The notes under the pieces were generated by a model. It did not search any database. It was not told where the DNA came from and worked only from the letters and a program-made list of their open reading frames with translations. 64,000 nt of DNA from Paraburkholderia aromaticivorans (GTDB lineage: Bacteria > Pseudomonadota > Gammaproteobacteria > Burkholderiales > Burkholderiaceae): assembly GCF_002278075.1 (NCBI RefSeq), contig NZ_CP022989.1, positions 3,224,001-3,288,000 of the forward strand, read 5' to 3'. The translations under genes and the position numbers were made by a program. Every line of letters begins with the position of its first letter. Positions within the stretch are counted from its first letter, which is position 1. Below are positions 9,188 to 18,249 of this stretch, in pieces.

Positions 9188-10211
9188 TTTTCCGTGGATG
9201 TTCGCGCTGTTGCCGCTGCCTGTGTTGGTGTGGTGGCTGGCGCCGGCGTATCGCACCACGGCGATGGCCGTGCGCGTGCCGTTCTTTCACGAAATGGCGC
9301 AGGCCGCGGGTGAAAAACCGGCGCCCGGCGGCGTGCGGCTGCGCCGCCACTGGCTGCTGCGTTTGCTGCTGCCGGTGCTGTGGATACTGCTCGTGACCGG
9401 CGCGGCGAAGCCCGTATTCGTCGAGCCGCCCATCGTGCGCGACGAACCCGCACGCGACCTGATGCTCGCGATCGATCTGTCCGGGTCGATGGCCACCCGC
9501 GACTTCGTCGACGAGGCCGGCGAGCGCATGGACCGGCTGAGCGCCGTCAAGCGCGTGGTGGCCGACTTCGTGGCGAAGCGCAAGGGCGACCGCATCGGTC
9601 TCGTGGTGTTCGGCGACGCGGCTTACCCGCAGGCGCCGTTCACGCTCGATCACGACAGCGTGCGGATCCTGCTGGATCAGATGCAGATCGGCATGGCGGG
9701 GCCGCGCACGGCGATCGGCGACGCGATCGGACTGACCATCAAGCTGAGCGCGGATTCGCATGCGCAGGAGAAGGTGTTGATCCTGCTCACCGACGGCAAC
9801 GACACCAGCAGCGCGATCCCGCCGGAGCGAGCCGCCGAGATCGCGAAGCAGCATCAACTGGTGGTGCACACGGTGGGCATCGGCGACCCCGCGACCACCG
9901 GCGAGGATCGGGTCGACCTCGATGCATTGGCGCATATTGCGAGCCTCACCGGCGGGCGTGCGTTTCGCGCGCTGGGTCATGAAAAAGATCTGGCCGATGT
10001 GTACGCGACGCTCGACAAACTGACGCCCGAGAAAATCAAGCGCGAGATCTACCGGCCGCAACACGACTATTTCTGGGTGCCTGTCGCGGCGGGCTTGTCC
10101 ATGCTCGCGCTTTATCACGTGCTGGCATTGCTGATCGCGCTGTTGCGTTCGGCCCGGCGGGCGCGGCGCGCGCAAGGCTTGCCGGGCAGCGAGGTGCGCC
10201 ATGGAAATTGA
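9174..10211 (+). CDS. BatA-like VWA-domain membrane protein
   Basis: N-terminal helix (FALLPLPVLVWWLAP), a second helix around residue 62, a VWA domain and a C-terminal helix near residue 310. The metal-ion-dependent adhesion site is intact: D101-L-S-G-S, with the later TDGNDT loop. This predicts a metal-binding VWA domain exposed in the periplasm or cytoplasm as in BatA. The start at 9174 (MWKFDFPW) lies inside the preceding gene and is typical of the family; an ATG at 9153 would add seven unlikely residues. Confidence 0.9.
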   Translation: MWKFDFPWMFALLPLPVLVWWLAPAYRTTAMAVRVPFFHEMAQAAGEKPAPGGVRLRRHWLLRLLLPVLWILLVTGAAKPVFVEPPIVRDEPARDLMLAIDLSGSMATRDFVDEAGERMDRLSAVKRVVADFVAKRKGDRIGLVVFGDAAYPQAPFTLDHDSVRILLDQMQIGMAGPRTAIGDAIGLTIKLSADSHAQEKVLILLTDGNDTSSAIPPERAAEIAKQHQLVVHTVGIGDPATTGEDRVDLDALAHIASLTGGRAFRALGHEKDLADVYATLDKLTPEKIKREIYRPQHDYFWVPVAAGLSMLALYHVLALLIALLRSARRARRAQGLPGSEVRHGN

Positions 10212-11793
10212 CCTCACCGCATTCCATTTCCTGCGGCCGGCATGGCTGCTGTTGCTGATCCCGGCGCTCGTGCTGCCGTTCGTCTGGCTGCGCCGCAACG
10301 ACGTCCGTGCGCGCTGGCGCGGTGTGATCGCGCCGGAATTGCTCGAGCATCTGATCGTCGGCGACACGCAGCGGCGTGTGATCCAGCCGGTCCATACGTT
10401 GGCGCTGCTGCTCGGCATCGGCGCGTTTGCCGCGGCGGGGCCGACATGGCAGCAGGAGCGCCCGCCGTTCAATCAGGACAAGGCGCCGCTCGTCGTCGTA
10501 CTGGAGTTGGCTCATTCGATGGAAGCTACCGACATCGCGCCGACCCGCCTCGAACGCGCGAAGCAGAAGGTGCTCGATCTCGCGAGAGCGCGCAAGGGCG
10601 CGCGAACCGGACTGGTGGTGTTCGCGGCAACGGCCCACCTCGTGGTGCCGCCAACCGAAGACCCCGCGATGCTCGAACTCTATGTGCCCGCGCTCTCGCC
10701 CGCGCTGATGCCGCGCGACGGCAAGAATGCGAGCGCCGGTCTCGATGTCGCCGAGCGGTTGCTGGCGAACGACCCGGCGGCGGGCACGATCGTTTTCATG
10801 AGCGACGGCTTCGATGCGAGCGGCGCGGACGCTTTCGTACGGAAAGCGAAAGCGCTGCGGCACCAGTTGCTCTGGCTCGCGGTCGGCACGGAACACGGCG
10901 GGCCGATTCGCGGGCCAGACGGCTTGATCCAGATGGACCGCGAAGGCCATCCGCTGATGGGCACGTTCGACGCCGACGCGATCCGCAATGTCGCGCGCGA
11001 GGCCGGCATTCCGCTTGCCAGCATGCGTGCGGATGACGACGACGTGTCATGGGTCCAGCATCGCGCGCAGGCTTACCTCGCGCAAGCGGAGGAGGCCAGA
11101 ATCGAGCCGCGCTGGAAGGAGAGCGGCTACTGGCTCGTGTTGCCGTTGCTGCTGCTCGCGCTGTGGAGTTTCCGGCGCGGCTGGACCGTCAAGTGGCTGC
11201 CCGTCGTGCTGATCTCGCTCACCTTCGGCGCGTTGCCGCACCCCGCGCAAGCGGCGTCATGGCACTGGCTCGATCTGTTCGCGACCCACGACCAGCAAGG
11301 GCGTTGGAATCTCGAACACGGCCGCTACAAGGCCGCGGCCGGGCGCTTCGACGATCCGGTGTGGAAGGGCCGCGCGCAATATCTCGCGGGCGACTACGCC
11401 GGCGCGCTCGACACCTTCTCGCACCTGAAAACGGCGCAATCCTATTTCTATATCGGCAATACGCTGGCGCATCTCGACGACTACGCCGGCGCGATCAAGG
11501 CATACGACAACGCGCTCAAACTGCAACCGTCGCTCGCGCAGGCCGCCGCCAATCGCGCGACCATGCAGACGCTGCTGGCGCGAGACAAACAGAACGAGGC
11601 CGACCCGGAGGAGGATCCGCCTGACCAGGTGCAGGTGGACAAGAAGAAGGGCAGAGGCACGACAGCGGTGATCGAAGCCGCGCCGCGTCCGGCCGAGGAT
11701 GCCTGGATGCGCAATCTGAACACCTCGCCCGCGGTCTTCCTGCAACAGCGCTTCGAACAGGAATCCTCGGCAAAGACGGGCGGTGCGCCATGA
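10201..11793 (+). CDS. BatB-like VWA protein with C-terminal TPR repeats
   Basis: Two N-terminal helices, a VWA domain, a helix near residues 310-335 and a periplasmic region with TPR units (SYFYIGNTLAHLDDYAGAIKAYD...), ending in a Pro/Asp/Lys-rich tail. This is a BatB/BatC-type fusion. The metal site is altered: residues 102-106 read E-L-A-H-S instead of D-x-S-x-S, so Asp and the first Ser are replaced. Metal-dependent ligand binding may be lost in this subunit while BatA keeps it. Overlaps the BatA gene by 11 nt and the BatD gene by 4 nt. Confidence 0.88.
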   Translation: MEIDLTAFHFLRPAWLLLLIPALVLPFVWLRRNDVRARWRGVIAPELLEHLIVGDTQRRVIQPVHTLALLLGIGAFAAAGPTWQQERPPFNQDKAPLVVVLELAHSMEATDIAPTRLERAKQKVLDLARARKGARTGLVVFAATAHLVVPPTEDPAMLELYVPALSPALMPRDGKNASAGLDVAERLLANDPAAGTIVFMSDGFDASGADAFVRKAKALRHQLLWLAVGTEHGGPIRGPDGLIQMDREGHPLMGTFDADAIRNVAREAGIPLASMRADDDDVSWVQHRAQAYLAQAEEARIEPRWKESGYWLVLPLLLLALWSFRRGWTVKWLPVVLISLTFGALPHPAQAASWHWLDLFATHDQQGRWNLEHGRYKAAAGRFDDPVWKGRAQYLAGDYAGALDTFSHLKTAQSYFYIGNTLAHLDDYAGAIKAYDNALKLQPSLAQAAANRATMQTLLARDKQNEADPEEDPPDQVQVDKKKGRGTTAVIEAAPRPAEDAWMRNLNTSPAVFLQQRFEQESSAKTGGAP

Positions 11794-12554
11794 AGCGGTT
11801 TGCTCGCAGCCTCGCGCTGCTTGCCGCATTGCTGCTGTCCTTGCTGGCGTGCGGACCCGCGACGGCCGATCCCGCGCCGCGCATCATGGCGCGCGCGCAT
11901 CTCGAACCGGCCGGCCCGGTCGTGGCGGGGAGCGAGGTCAAGCTCGTCGTCGATCTGTTGACGACCACATGGTTTACCGAGGCGCCCAACTGGCCATTGT
12001 TCACCGTTGCCGACGCGATCGTGAACCTGCCCGACGAGCACGCGGTCAATCTGTCGGAGGACATAGACGGCACGCGCTGGTTCGGCGTGAGCCGCGCGTA
12101 CCGGATCGCGCCGCAGGCGGCCAAGACCTTCGAGATCGCGCCGGTGGCCATCACGGTCTACCCCGGCGGTATGACAGGCCCGGCGCAGGTGTCGACGCCC
12201 GCCTTGAAGTTCGTCGCTACGTTGCCGCCTGGCGCGGAAGGCATGACCCCGTTTTTCGCCGCGCCCAAACTCACCGTCGAACAAAAACTGGAACCCGCAC
12301 CGGGCCATCTCGCCGTCGGTGCACCGCTGACCCGTACGATTACGCAGCGGGCCGCCGGCACCGAGTCGATGCTGATTCCGCCTGCCGTACTCGCGGAGGT
12401 GCCGGGACTCAAGCGCTATGCGAGACCCGCGGCAACGCGCAACTTCGTCGAGGACCGCGCGGGGCTCGTGGCCGGCGAGCGAACCGATAGCGCGAGCTAC
12501 GTTGCCGAGCGCAGCGGCACGTTCAGTCTGCCGCCGGTGACGCTCGAATGGTGA
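11790..12554 (+). CDS. BatD-like protein, N-terminal part (gene split by in-frame TGA)
   Basis: Signal peptide (MKRFARSLALLAALLLSLLAC) followed by beta-rich repeats as in BatD/oxygen-tolerance proteins. The frame ends at TGA 12552-12554 immediately after a Trp codon. BatD proteins have a Trp-Trp-Asn/Asp motif here, and reading on in the same frame gives W-[stop]-N-T-T and then the expected BatD C-terminal part. So this is the N-terminal half of a gene broken by a single TGG-to-TGA change (or a sequence error). The 254-residue product would lack the C-terminal membrane anchor. Confidence 0.85.
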   Translation: MKRFARSLALLAALLLSLLACGPATADPAPRIMARAHLEPAGPVVAGSEVKLVVDLLTTTWFTEAPNWPLFTVADAIVNLPDEHAVNLSEDIDGTRWFGVSRAYRIAPQAAKTFEIAPVAITVYPGGMTGPAQVSTPALKFVATLPPGAEGMTPFFAAPKLTVEQKLEPAPGHLAVGAPLTRTITQRAAGTESMLIPPAVLAEVPGLKRYARPAATRNFVEDRAGLVAGERTDSASYVAERSGTFSLPPVTLEW

Positions 12555-12563
12555 AACACGACC

Positions 12564-13157
12564 ATGCGGCGCAAGGAAACAATCGTGTTGCCGGCGGTGC
12601 GATTTTCGGCCGCCGCCGCGCGCGAAAAACCGCTCTTCGACATTCCGCTGGAGGTCACGCGCGGGGGTATGCCGCATCGCATCGTCGTGATACACGCTCG
12701 TGAGGCCATCGCCGGCGGTCTCGTGGTGTTCGGTGGGATCCTGCTGATCGCGTTGCGCGCGCGTGCCGCGTCTTTCGTGCGCCGGGGTCAGCGCGCGTTG
12801 ACCGAGGCGCGCAAGCGCTGGTTGGCGAGCGATACGCGCGCCTGGCGCAAACTGTCCATGACCGCGCGCAAGGGAGACCGGCGGCGGACCATTCCCGCGT
12901 TGTATGCGTGGATGGACCGAGGACGCGACTTCGGCCGTCCGGCGCGGCTCGATAATATCGATACCGGCGCGGATCCGCACGCCGCGAAGCTGATCGCCGC
13001 AGTCGAGTCGAACTATGCGGGAGACCAGGCGCGCCGTTTTCCTCATTGGAAAGACATCGCCGCGGTTCTGCGCAGGAACGCGGATCGCGCGAGGTCGAAA
13101 CGGGAAGGAGAAACCTTGCCTAGACCGTTGAACCCGTTCACGGAACCGGCAGATTGA
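12564..13157 (+). CDS. BatD-like protein, C-terminal part (downstream of in-frame TGA)
   Basis: In the same frame as the upstream BatD part, separated only by the TGA and three codons. It starts MRRKETIVLPAVRFSA, which corresponds to the conserved 'lPa..l.V' strand after the Trp-Trp motif of BatD, then a transmembrane helix (GGLVVFGGILLIALRA, about residues 51-66) and a basic cytoplasmic tail. The ATG at 12564 has no good ribosome site, so separate expression is doubtful. Read as one unit, 11790-13157 would give a normal BatD of about 455 residues. Confidence 0.75.
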   Translation: MRRKETIVLPAVRFSAAAAREKPLFDIPLEVTRGGMPHRIVVIHAREAIAGGLVVFGGILLIALRARAASFVRRGQRALTEARKRWLASDTRAWRKLSMTARKGDRRRTIPALYAWMDRGRDFGRPARLDNIDTGADPHAAKLIAAVESNYAGDQARRFPHWKDIAAVLRRNADRARSKREGETLPRPLNPFTEPAD

Positions 13158-13608
13158 GGGCGCACACGGCGCGACCCGTGCGAGCGGCATCGCGACGCTC
13201 AACCACCAGGGCGACAGGGACTTCGGTTCTCTGAAAAAATCATCATTAGTCAAGCGCTTTTCACCTGCGCTCGATTTTCCCTCACGCTTTCACAACACAA
13301 AAAACAACACTTTTTATCCGACAACGTTTGCGCCGGGCCAGGGTCGCCGATACGGTGTGTTTGCCTATTTACAAAATAAGAAGTCATCGAAATACTCCCA
13401 CGTGGACTTGAAAGGCGAGTGTCAACGAAAAGTCATGCTAGTCCGTTAACCGGACATCGACCGCAAACTGGTCGATGTCACGTCCAGCTCGCTGCGCCCC
13501 CATGAACAAGCGTTTGCCTCCCCGCCGCGGTGGTCCGAGGTGAATATTACGAACTATTTCGATCCGGTCGTTGCAGACAGAAAAGGTGCCGGGAGGCAAG
13601 TCAGCGTA
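13158..13608. other. 450-bp non-coding region, AT-rich in its middle
   Basis: No plausible gene. The part from about 13230 to 13440 is AT-rich (runs of A in AAAAAATC and CACAAAAAACAACAC) and probably holds the promoter of the glycosyltransferase-deacetylase pair. A GTG at 13540 could extend the glycosyltransferase upstream. I saw no strong hairpin or repeat. Confidence 0.5.
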
Positions 13609-14724
13609 ATGAAAGCATTAAGCGTTCTCCACAGTGAGTCGTCGCAGGGATGGGGCGGCCAGGAGGTTCGCACGCTCAAGGAAATGATCGCGCTTCGCGC
13701 GCTCGGTCATAACGTCGAACTCGTTTGCCCGGACGATGCGTGTATCGGCATCCGTGCGCGCGCCGAAGGCTTCGCCGTGCATCATGCGCGCATGCGGACC
13801 GGCGGCGATCTGCGCTCCATGCTGGCCATCCAGACGCTGCTCGAGCGCCGTCGTTTCAATGTGCTGAACACTCATAGCGGGCATGACAGTCTCGTCGCCG
13901 GCACCGCGGGGCGGCTCGCGCGCACGCCGTTCATCGTGCGCACGCGGCACCTGGCGTTGCCTATCACGTCGTTGGCCACGTATAACTGGATTCCTCATCG
14001 CGTCGTCGCCGTGAGCCATCATGTGCGCAATTACCTGATTTCGGCGGGCGTACCCGAAAGCCGGGTGGAGACGATTTACGACGGCATCGTGAAGCCGGAA
14101 GCGCTGAGCCGCTCCACACTGCGTGACGAGCTCGGACTGGACGCCGATGCCGTCGTCGCCGGCATGGTGGCGATCATCCGCGAGAAAAAAGGCCATGAGG
14201 ATCTCATCGCGGCCGTTCAGCCGATGCTGGCCGAGCGGCCCAATCTGCATGTCGTGATGGCGGGCGACGGCGTGTGGTTCGAGAAGATCAAGGCGATTGT
14301 CGACGGCATGGGGCTCGCCGATCGCATCCATCTGCTGGGATTCCGCAAGGACATTACTAACGTCTTACGCGGCTGCGATTTCTTCGTTTTGCCCACGCAT
14401 CAGGAAGCGCTCGGCCAGTCGTTCATCGAAGCGATGGCGGCAGGTCTGCCGGTGATCGGCACGCGCGTGGACGGGGTGCCCGAGTTGATCGACGACGGCG
14501 TGAACGGCCTGCTCGTGCCGCCCCACGACGTCGAGGCATTGAGAAGCGCGCTGGCGCGTCTGATCGACGATGTGCCGCTGCGCGAGCGGCTGGGACTGGC
14601 CGCGCGTCTGAAGACCGACAGCCGTTTTACGGTCGAGGCCATGGCCAGCGAGACCGTCGACTGCTATATGCGCGGCATCTATGCCCGGCGCCCTTACTAC
14701 AGCCAATGGCGGGCGACGGCATGA
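13609..14724 (+). CDS. GT4-family glycosyltransferase
   Basis: Two-domain GT-B glycosyltransferase. The N-terminal half has the donor/acceptor loop SSQGWGGQEVRTLKEM; the C-terminal half has the family 4 region FVLPTHQEALGQSFIEAMAAGLPVIGT, with the E-x7-E pair that holds the sugar nucleotide. At 371 aa it is full length. The ATG at 13609 follows GGAGG by 12 nt. It overlaps the deacetylase gene by 4 nt, so the pair probably builds and modifies a surface polysaccharide or glycolipid. The sugar is unknown. Confidence 0.88.
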   Translation: MKALSVLHSESSQGWGGQEVRTLKEMIALRALGHNVELVCPDDACIGIRARAEGFAVHHARMRTGGDLRSMLAIQTLLERRRFNVLNTHSGHDSLVAGTAGRLARTPFIVRTRHLALPITSLATYNWIPHRVVAVSHHVRNYLISAGVPESRVETIYDGIVKPEALSRSTLRDELGLDADAVVAGMVAIIREKKGHEDLIAAVQPMLAERPNLHVVMAGDGVWFEKIKAIVDGMGLADRIHLLGFRKDITNVLRGCDFFVLPTHQEALGQSFIEAMAAGLPVIGTRVDGVPELIDDGVNGLLVPPHDVEALRSALARLIDDVPLRERLGLAARLKTDSRFTVEAMASETVDCYMRGIYARRPYYSQWRATA

Positions 14725-15551
14725 CGAAGTTCGCGCGCGCGGTGCCCGTGCTGATGTATCACCACATCAGCACGTCGCCGGGCATGATCACGGTGTCGCC
14801 CGAGCATTTTGCCGAGCAAATGGCGTATCTGGCCGGCGCGGGTTACACCACCATCGGCAGCGCGCAACTGTCGGCCTATCTGGCGGGTGAGCCCCTGCCG
14901 GAGAAGTCCGTCGTGCTGACATTCGACGACGGCTACCTCGACAACTGGGTGCATGCGCATCCGGTTCTGCAGGCGCATGGATTGACCGCATTGTGCTTTC
15001 TCGTGACGAGCTGGATCGGCGAAGGGCCGGTGCGCGCGCATGCCCGCTCGGGCGGCGCCATGCCGGCGCTACTCAATCACCACGAGGGCGAACGGGCGAT
15101 TGAAAACGGCGAGCCGGACCGGGCGATTCTTCGCTGGTCGGAGATTCATGCCATGCGCGAAGCCGGCACATTCGAATTTCACAGTCACACGCATAGCCAC
15201 GTGCGGTGGGATCAGGTGTCGGCCCATGCGGAGGAGAAATGCGCGGGGCTGTCACGCGATCTCGCCAGCGCGCGCGCCGCGCTGGAGCAGAACCTGGGTG
15301 CCGTGTCGGATCATCTGTGCTGGCCGCAGGGCTATCACGACGCCGACTATCGCCGCATCGCGGCGCAGGCCGGTTTCCGGCACTTCTACACGTGCGAACC
15401 GGGTTCGAACTATGCGGGCCGCAACGATGACGCGGCGCGCTCGATCACTCGCCTCGAAGTGCGGAACAAGCCGGCTTCGTGGCTGGCCTCGCGGCTATGG
15501 GTGCACACACGGCCGACGATCAGCCGGGCGTATCTCAAGATCAAACGTTGA
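14721..15551 (+). CDS. Polysaccharide deacetylase (NodB/CE4-type)
   Basis: CE4 fold: VPVLMYHHIS at the start, LTFDDGYLDNW (catalytic and metal-binding Asp-Asp), and FHSHTHSH carrying the two metal His. LCWPQGYHDADYR replaces the usual RPPxG arginine segment. No signal peptide, so it acts in the cytoplasm or at the inner membrane face, as expected for a partner of the overlapping glycosyltransferase. The ATG at 14721 forms an ATGA overlap with the preceding stop; an ATG at 14706 is also in frame. Confidence 0.88.
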   Translation: MTKFARAVPVLMYHHISTSPGMITVSPEHFAEQMAYLAGAGYTTIGSAQLSAYLAGEPLPEKSVVLTFDDGYLDNWVHAHPVLQAHGLTALCFLVTSWIGEGPVRAHARSGGAMPALLNHHEGERAIENGEPDRAILRWSEIHAMREAGTFEFHSHTHSHVRWDQVSAHAEEKCAGLSRDLASARAALEQNLGAVSDHLCWPQGYHDADYRRIAAQAGFRHFYTCEPGSNYAGRNDDAARSITRLEVRNKPASWLASRLWVHTRPTISRAYLKIKR

Positions 15552-15578
15552 TCCCCTGAACCAGCACGGCCCCGCGCC

Positions 15579-17132
15579 TCACAGCTGCGATTCGATCGGC
15601 AGCAAGCCGAGCAACCAGATGCCGATCCGCTTCATGCCGGACACGCCGGGTTCGCCGCTCTCGGTCACCTTGCCATCGGGCGCCGTGTCGATCCACACGA
15701 TCCGGCTCGTGCCGTTCGCATTCTCGCGGGTTTCGAGCCGCCAGGCGATCTGGTCCAGCTTCGGCTCGAGTCCGTCCGCGACCTGAGCGGCGAGCGGGGC
15801 GCTTTCGCAGTACACGCCGATCTCCGTATTGAGGGTGACGGAACGAGGATCGAGATTCATCGAGCCAATGAAGATACTGCTTCTGTCGAACACATAAGTC
15901 TTTGCATGCAGCGAGGCTTTCGAGGAGCCGAGAAGCGATTTTTTCGTGTCGCCGCCGTCGTTACCGGCGATCGGCTTCAACTCGTAGAGATGCACCCCCG
16001 CGTCGAGCAGATCCTGGCGATAGCGCTGATAGCCCGCGTGAACGGCGGCGACATCGGTCGCGGCGAGCGAGTTCGTCAGCACGGTGACGCGCACGCCGCG
16101 CTGCGTCTGGGCGCGCATCCACGCCACGCCCTTTTTGCCGGGCACGAAGTACGGCGAGATGATCAGCACTTCCTTGCTGGGCTCGATACTCAGCGCATTG
16201 AACTGCGATAGCAAGTGTCCCTGGGGATCGTCCGGCGAGCGGGTGATCTTGGCGGGATCGTCGTAGAGCAGCGCGGCATTGCCCCAGGAGAAATCGGTAT
16301 CGCGCGCCGCCAGCGTTTCGCCGAGCCTGGTTCTCGCCTGGGTGACATAAGGCGAATCGTGCTCGGACGCAATGAACGCCGCGAGCTTCGCGCGATACGC
16401 CGGCAGCGCGTCCGGCTCGGCGGCATGTCCGGTCAGGCTGACGATCGGATAGGCGGCCTGCGAGTTCCAGAATTCGTCGAAGGCGTTGGACACCTTATGA
16501 ACCACGGGTCCGAACGTCAGCACGTCGAGGTCGCCGAAATCGACCTCGCTGGATGCGCCGAAGTATTCGTCGCCGATATTGCGACCGCCCAGAATGGCGG
16601 CCTGGTTGTCCGCGATCAGCGACTTGTTGTGCATACGGCGATTGATCCGGCTGAACTCCAGCGCCGAGCCCAGCTTCTTGAAGGTGCGGTTGGCGATCGG
16701 ATTGAACAGCCGGATTTCGACGTTGGGGTGCGAGCTGACGGCGAGCAGAACCTTGTCGTCGGCGCCCGTGCCTAGATCGTCGAGCAGAACGCGAACCCGC
16801 ACGCCGCGATCGGCGGCTTTGAGCACCGCATAGGCCAGGTGGCGGCCGGTCAGATCGTCGTGCCAGATGTAGTACTGCAGGTCGAGCGTGCGCTCGGCCG
16901 CTTCCGCCAGCACGATGCGGGCGAGCAGGGCATCGACGCCGTTGGACAGCAGGTGAAAAGCACTGGTGTCGGGATGCTTGTGCCCCTGCGGCACGAAGGC
17001 GGCGCCCAGCCGGGTGCTGTCCGTGTCCGTCAGGGCGTGCGTCTCGTTACGGCCGGCCTGCGGCGGCAAGCTCGCGCAGGCGGACAGCAGCGTGATCAGT
17101 AAGACTGCGGCAATGCCACGAAACGTCGCCAT
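15579..17132 (-). CDS. Phospholipase D-family lipoprotein (cardiolipin synthase C-like)
   Basis: Two HxKx4D motifs, the halves of the PLD active site: H168-N-K-S-L-I-A-D175 and H409-A-K-T-Y-V-F-D416. Each is followed by the conserved G-G-R-N-I / G-S-M-N-L strand. The N-terminus is a lipoprotein signal with L-L-S-A-C. The 517-residue length and architecture fit ClsC-type enzymes, which make cardiolipin from phosphatidylglycerol and phosphatidylethanolamine, but the YmdB-type partner is not next to it. Convergent with the deacetylase gene, 27 bp apart. Confidence 0.88.
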   Translation of the reverse strand: MATFRGIAAVLLITLLSACASLPPQAGRNETHALTDTDSTRLGAAFVPQGHKHPDTSAFHLLSNGVDALLARIVLAEAAERTLDLQYYIWHDDLTGRHLAYAVLKAADRGVRVRVLLDDLGTGADDKVLLAVSSHPNVEIRLFNPIANRTFKKLGSALEFSRINRRMHNKSLIADNQAAILGGRNIGDEYFGASSEVDFGDLDVLTFGPVVHKVSNAFDEFWNSQAAYPIVSLTGHAAEPDALPAYRAKLAAFIASEHDSPYVTQARTRLGETLAARDTDFSWGNAALLYDDPAKITRSPDDPQGHLLSQFNALSIEPSKEVLIISPYFVPGKKGVAWMRAQTQRGVRVTVLTNSLAATDVAAVHAGYQRYRQDLLDAGVHLYELKPIAGNDGGDTKKSLLGSSKASLHAKTYVFDRSSIFIGSMNLDPRSVTLNTEIGVYCESAPLAAQVADGLEPKLDQIAWRLETRENANGTSRIVWIDTAPDGKVTESGEPGVSGMKRIGIWLLGLLPIESQL

Positions 17133-17250
17133 GTTGTGTCCTTCGATCGCCCAGTCCGTAAGATAGCCGCAGACGGGGGGCGAGTCGAGTGAGCACCGAT
17201 GGCGTGTCGGATTGGTGCGATCGTACCGGTCGCGGCGTGTGGCGGCCTCC

Positions 17251-18198
17251 TCAGTTCACGGCGACGGCGGCGGCCGCGCTCACCGGCGAGCCTTCGATCG
17301 CCACCGATGGCGCGCCGTCCGGGCCGACGGGCACGTCGCCGACGAGCGTGGTCCGATACAGCTGCCGGTCGAAGTCGAGGTCGAAAATATCCGTGGGCGC
17401 GAGGTGAGCCGTTGCCCGGTTGTCCCAGAACGCGAGGCTGCCGGCCTCCCATTTGAAGCGCACGGTGAACTCCGGCCGCGTCACGTGTTCCCACAGCAGT
17501 TCGAGCAGCACCTGGCTTTCGCGCGGGCTCACGCCGACAATCAATTTGAGGAAGCTCGGGCTGACATACAGCGCCCGTTCGCCCGTTTCCGGATGAACCC
17601 TGACAAGGGGATGCTCGGTCACGAGGGTGCGCTGCTCGACGGCCTGGACGAACGCCTGCGTTCCGCTCGCACCGGCCGGCGGCGTAAAACGGTGAACGCC
17701 GCGCAAACCGTCGACGAACGAGCGCAGCGGTGCCGACAGCTTCTGATAGGCGGCCACCAGGTTGGTCCACTGCGTGTCGCCGCCGTACGGGGGAATCGTC
17801 ACGCCACGCAGGATCGACGCCCAGGGCGGATTGACCGCGGCCGTGACGTCCGTGTGCCAGCCAGTCCAGGGGCGTTGCAGCGCCTGCCCCTCGAAGCGTG
17901 TTGCCTTGCGGTACTTCGAGATCGAATAGACCTCCGGATGCCCCTCCACGTGGCCGAACACCGGATGCCCCAGGGTCAGTTCGCCGAACTGCGCCGAGAA
18001 AGCGACATGCTGCTCGTGCGTCAGGAACTGCTCGCGAAAGAACACCACACGCCACTTCAGAAGCGCCGTGCGAATTTCTGCGATCTGGCGCGCATCCAGC
18101 TTCTGCGTGAGATCCACGCCGTCAATCTGCGCGCCGATATGCGCGGAAAGCGGCGTGATTCGAATCGACGGGTCGTCCTGCACTGCGGCTGCACTCAT
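17251..18198 (-). CDS. TauD/AtsK-type Fe(II)/2-oxoglutarate dioxygenase
   Basis: Oxygenolytic cleavage of a sulfonate or sulfate ester to sulfite or sulfate. The facial triad is visible: H115-T-D117 in GWHTD and H265 in FWDNRATAH, with the 2-oxoglutarate Arg in DFDRQLYRTTL. It is the last gene of a minus-strand operon with an ABC importer and an FMN monooxygenase. The long tail after the Arg strand and general layout recall alkylsulfatase AtsK, but TauD-like taurine use cannot be excluded. Expression is expected under sulfate limitation, by family knowledge only. Confidence 0.88.
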   Translation of the reverse strand: MSAAAVQDDPSIRITPLSAHIGAQIDGVDLTQKLDARQIAEIRTALLKWRVVFFREQFLTHEQHVAFSAQFGELTLGHPVFGHVEGHPEVYSISKYRKATRFEGQALQRPWTGWHTDVTAAVNPPWASILRGVTIPPYGGDTQWTNLVAAYQKLSAPLRSFVDGLRGVHRFTPPAGASGTQAFVQAVEQRTLVTEHPLVRVHPETGERALYVSPSFLKLIVGVSPRESQVLLELLWEHVTRPEFTVRFKWEAGSLAFWDNRATAHLAPTDIFDLDFDRQLYRTTLVGDVPVGPDGAPSVAIEGSPVSAAAAVAVN

Positions 18199-18249
18199 GG
18201 AAAGCTCCTTGCGAAAGAGAACGGGTGTGACGGCGTGAGTGCCGTCGCT

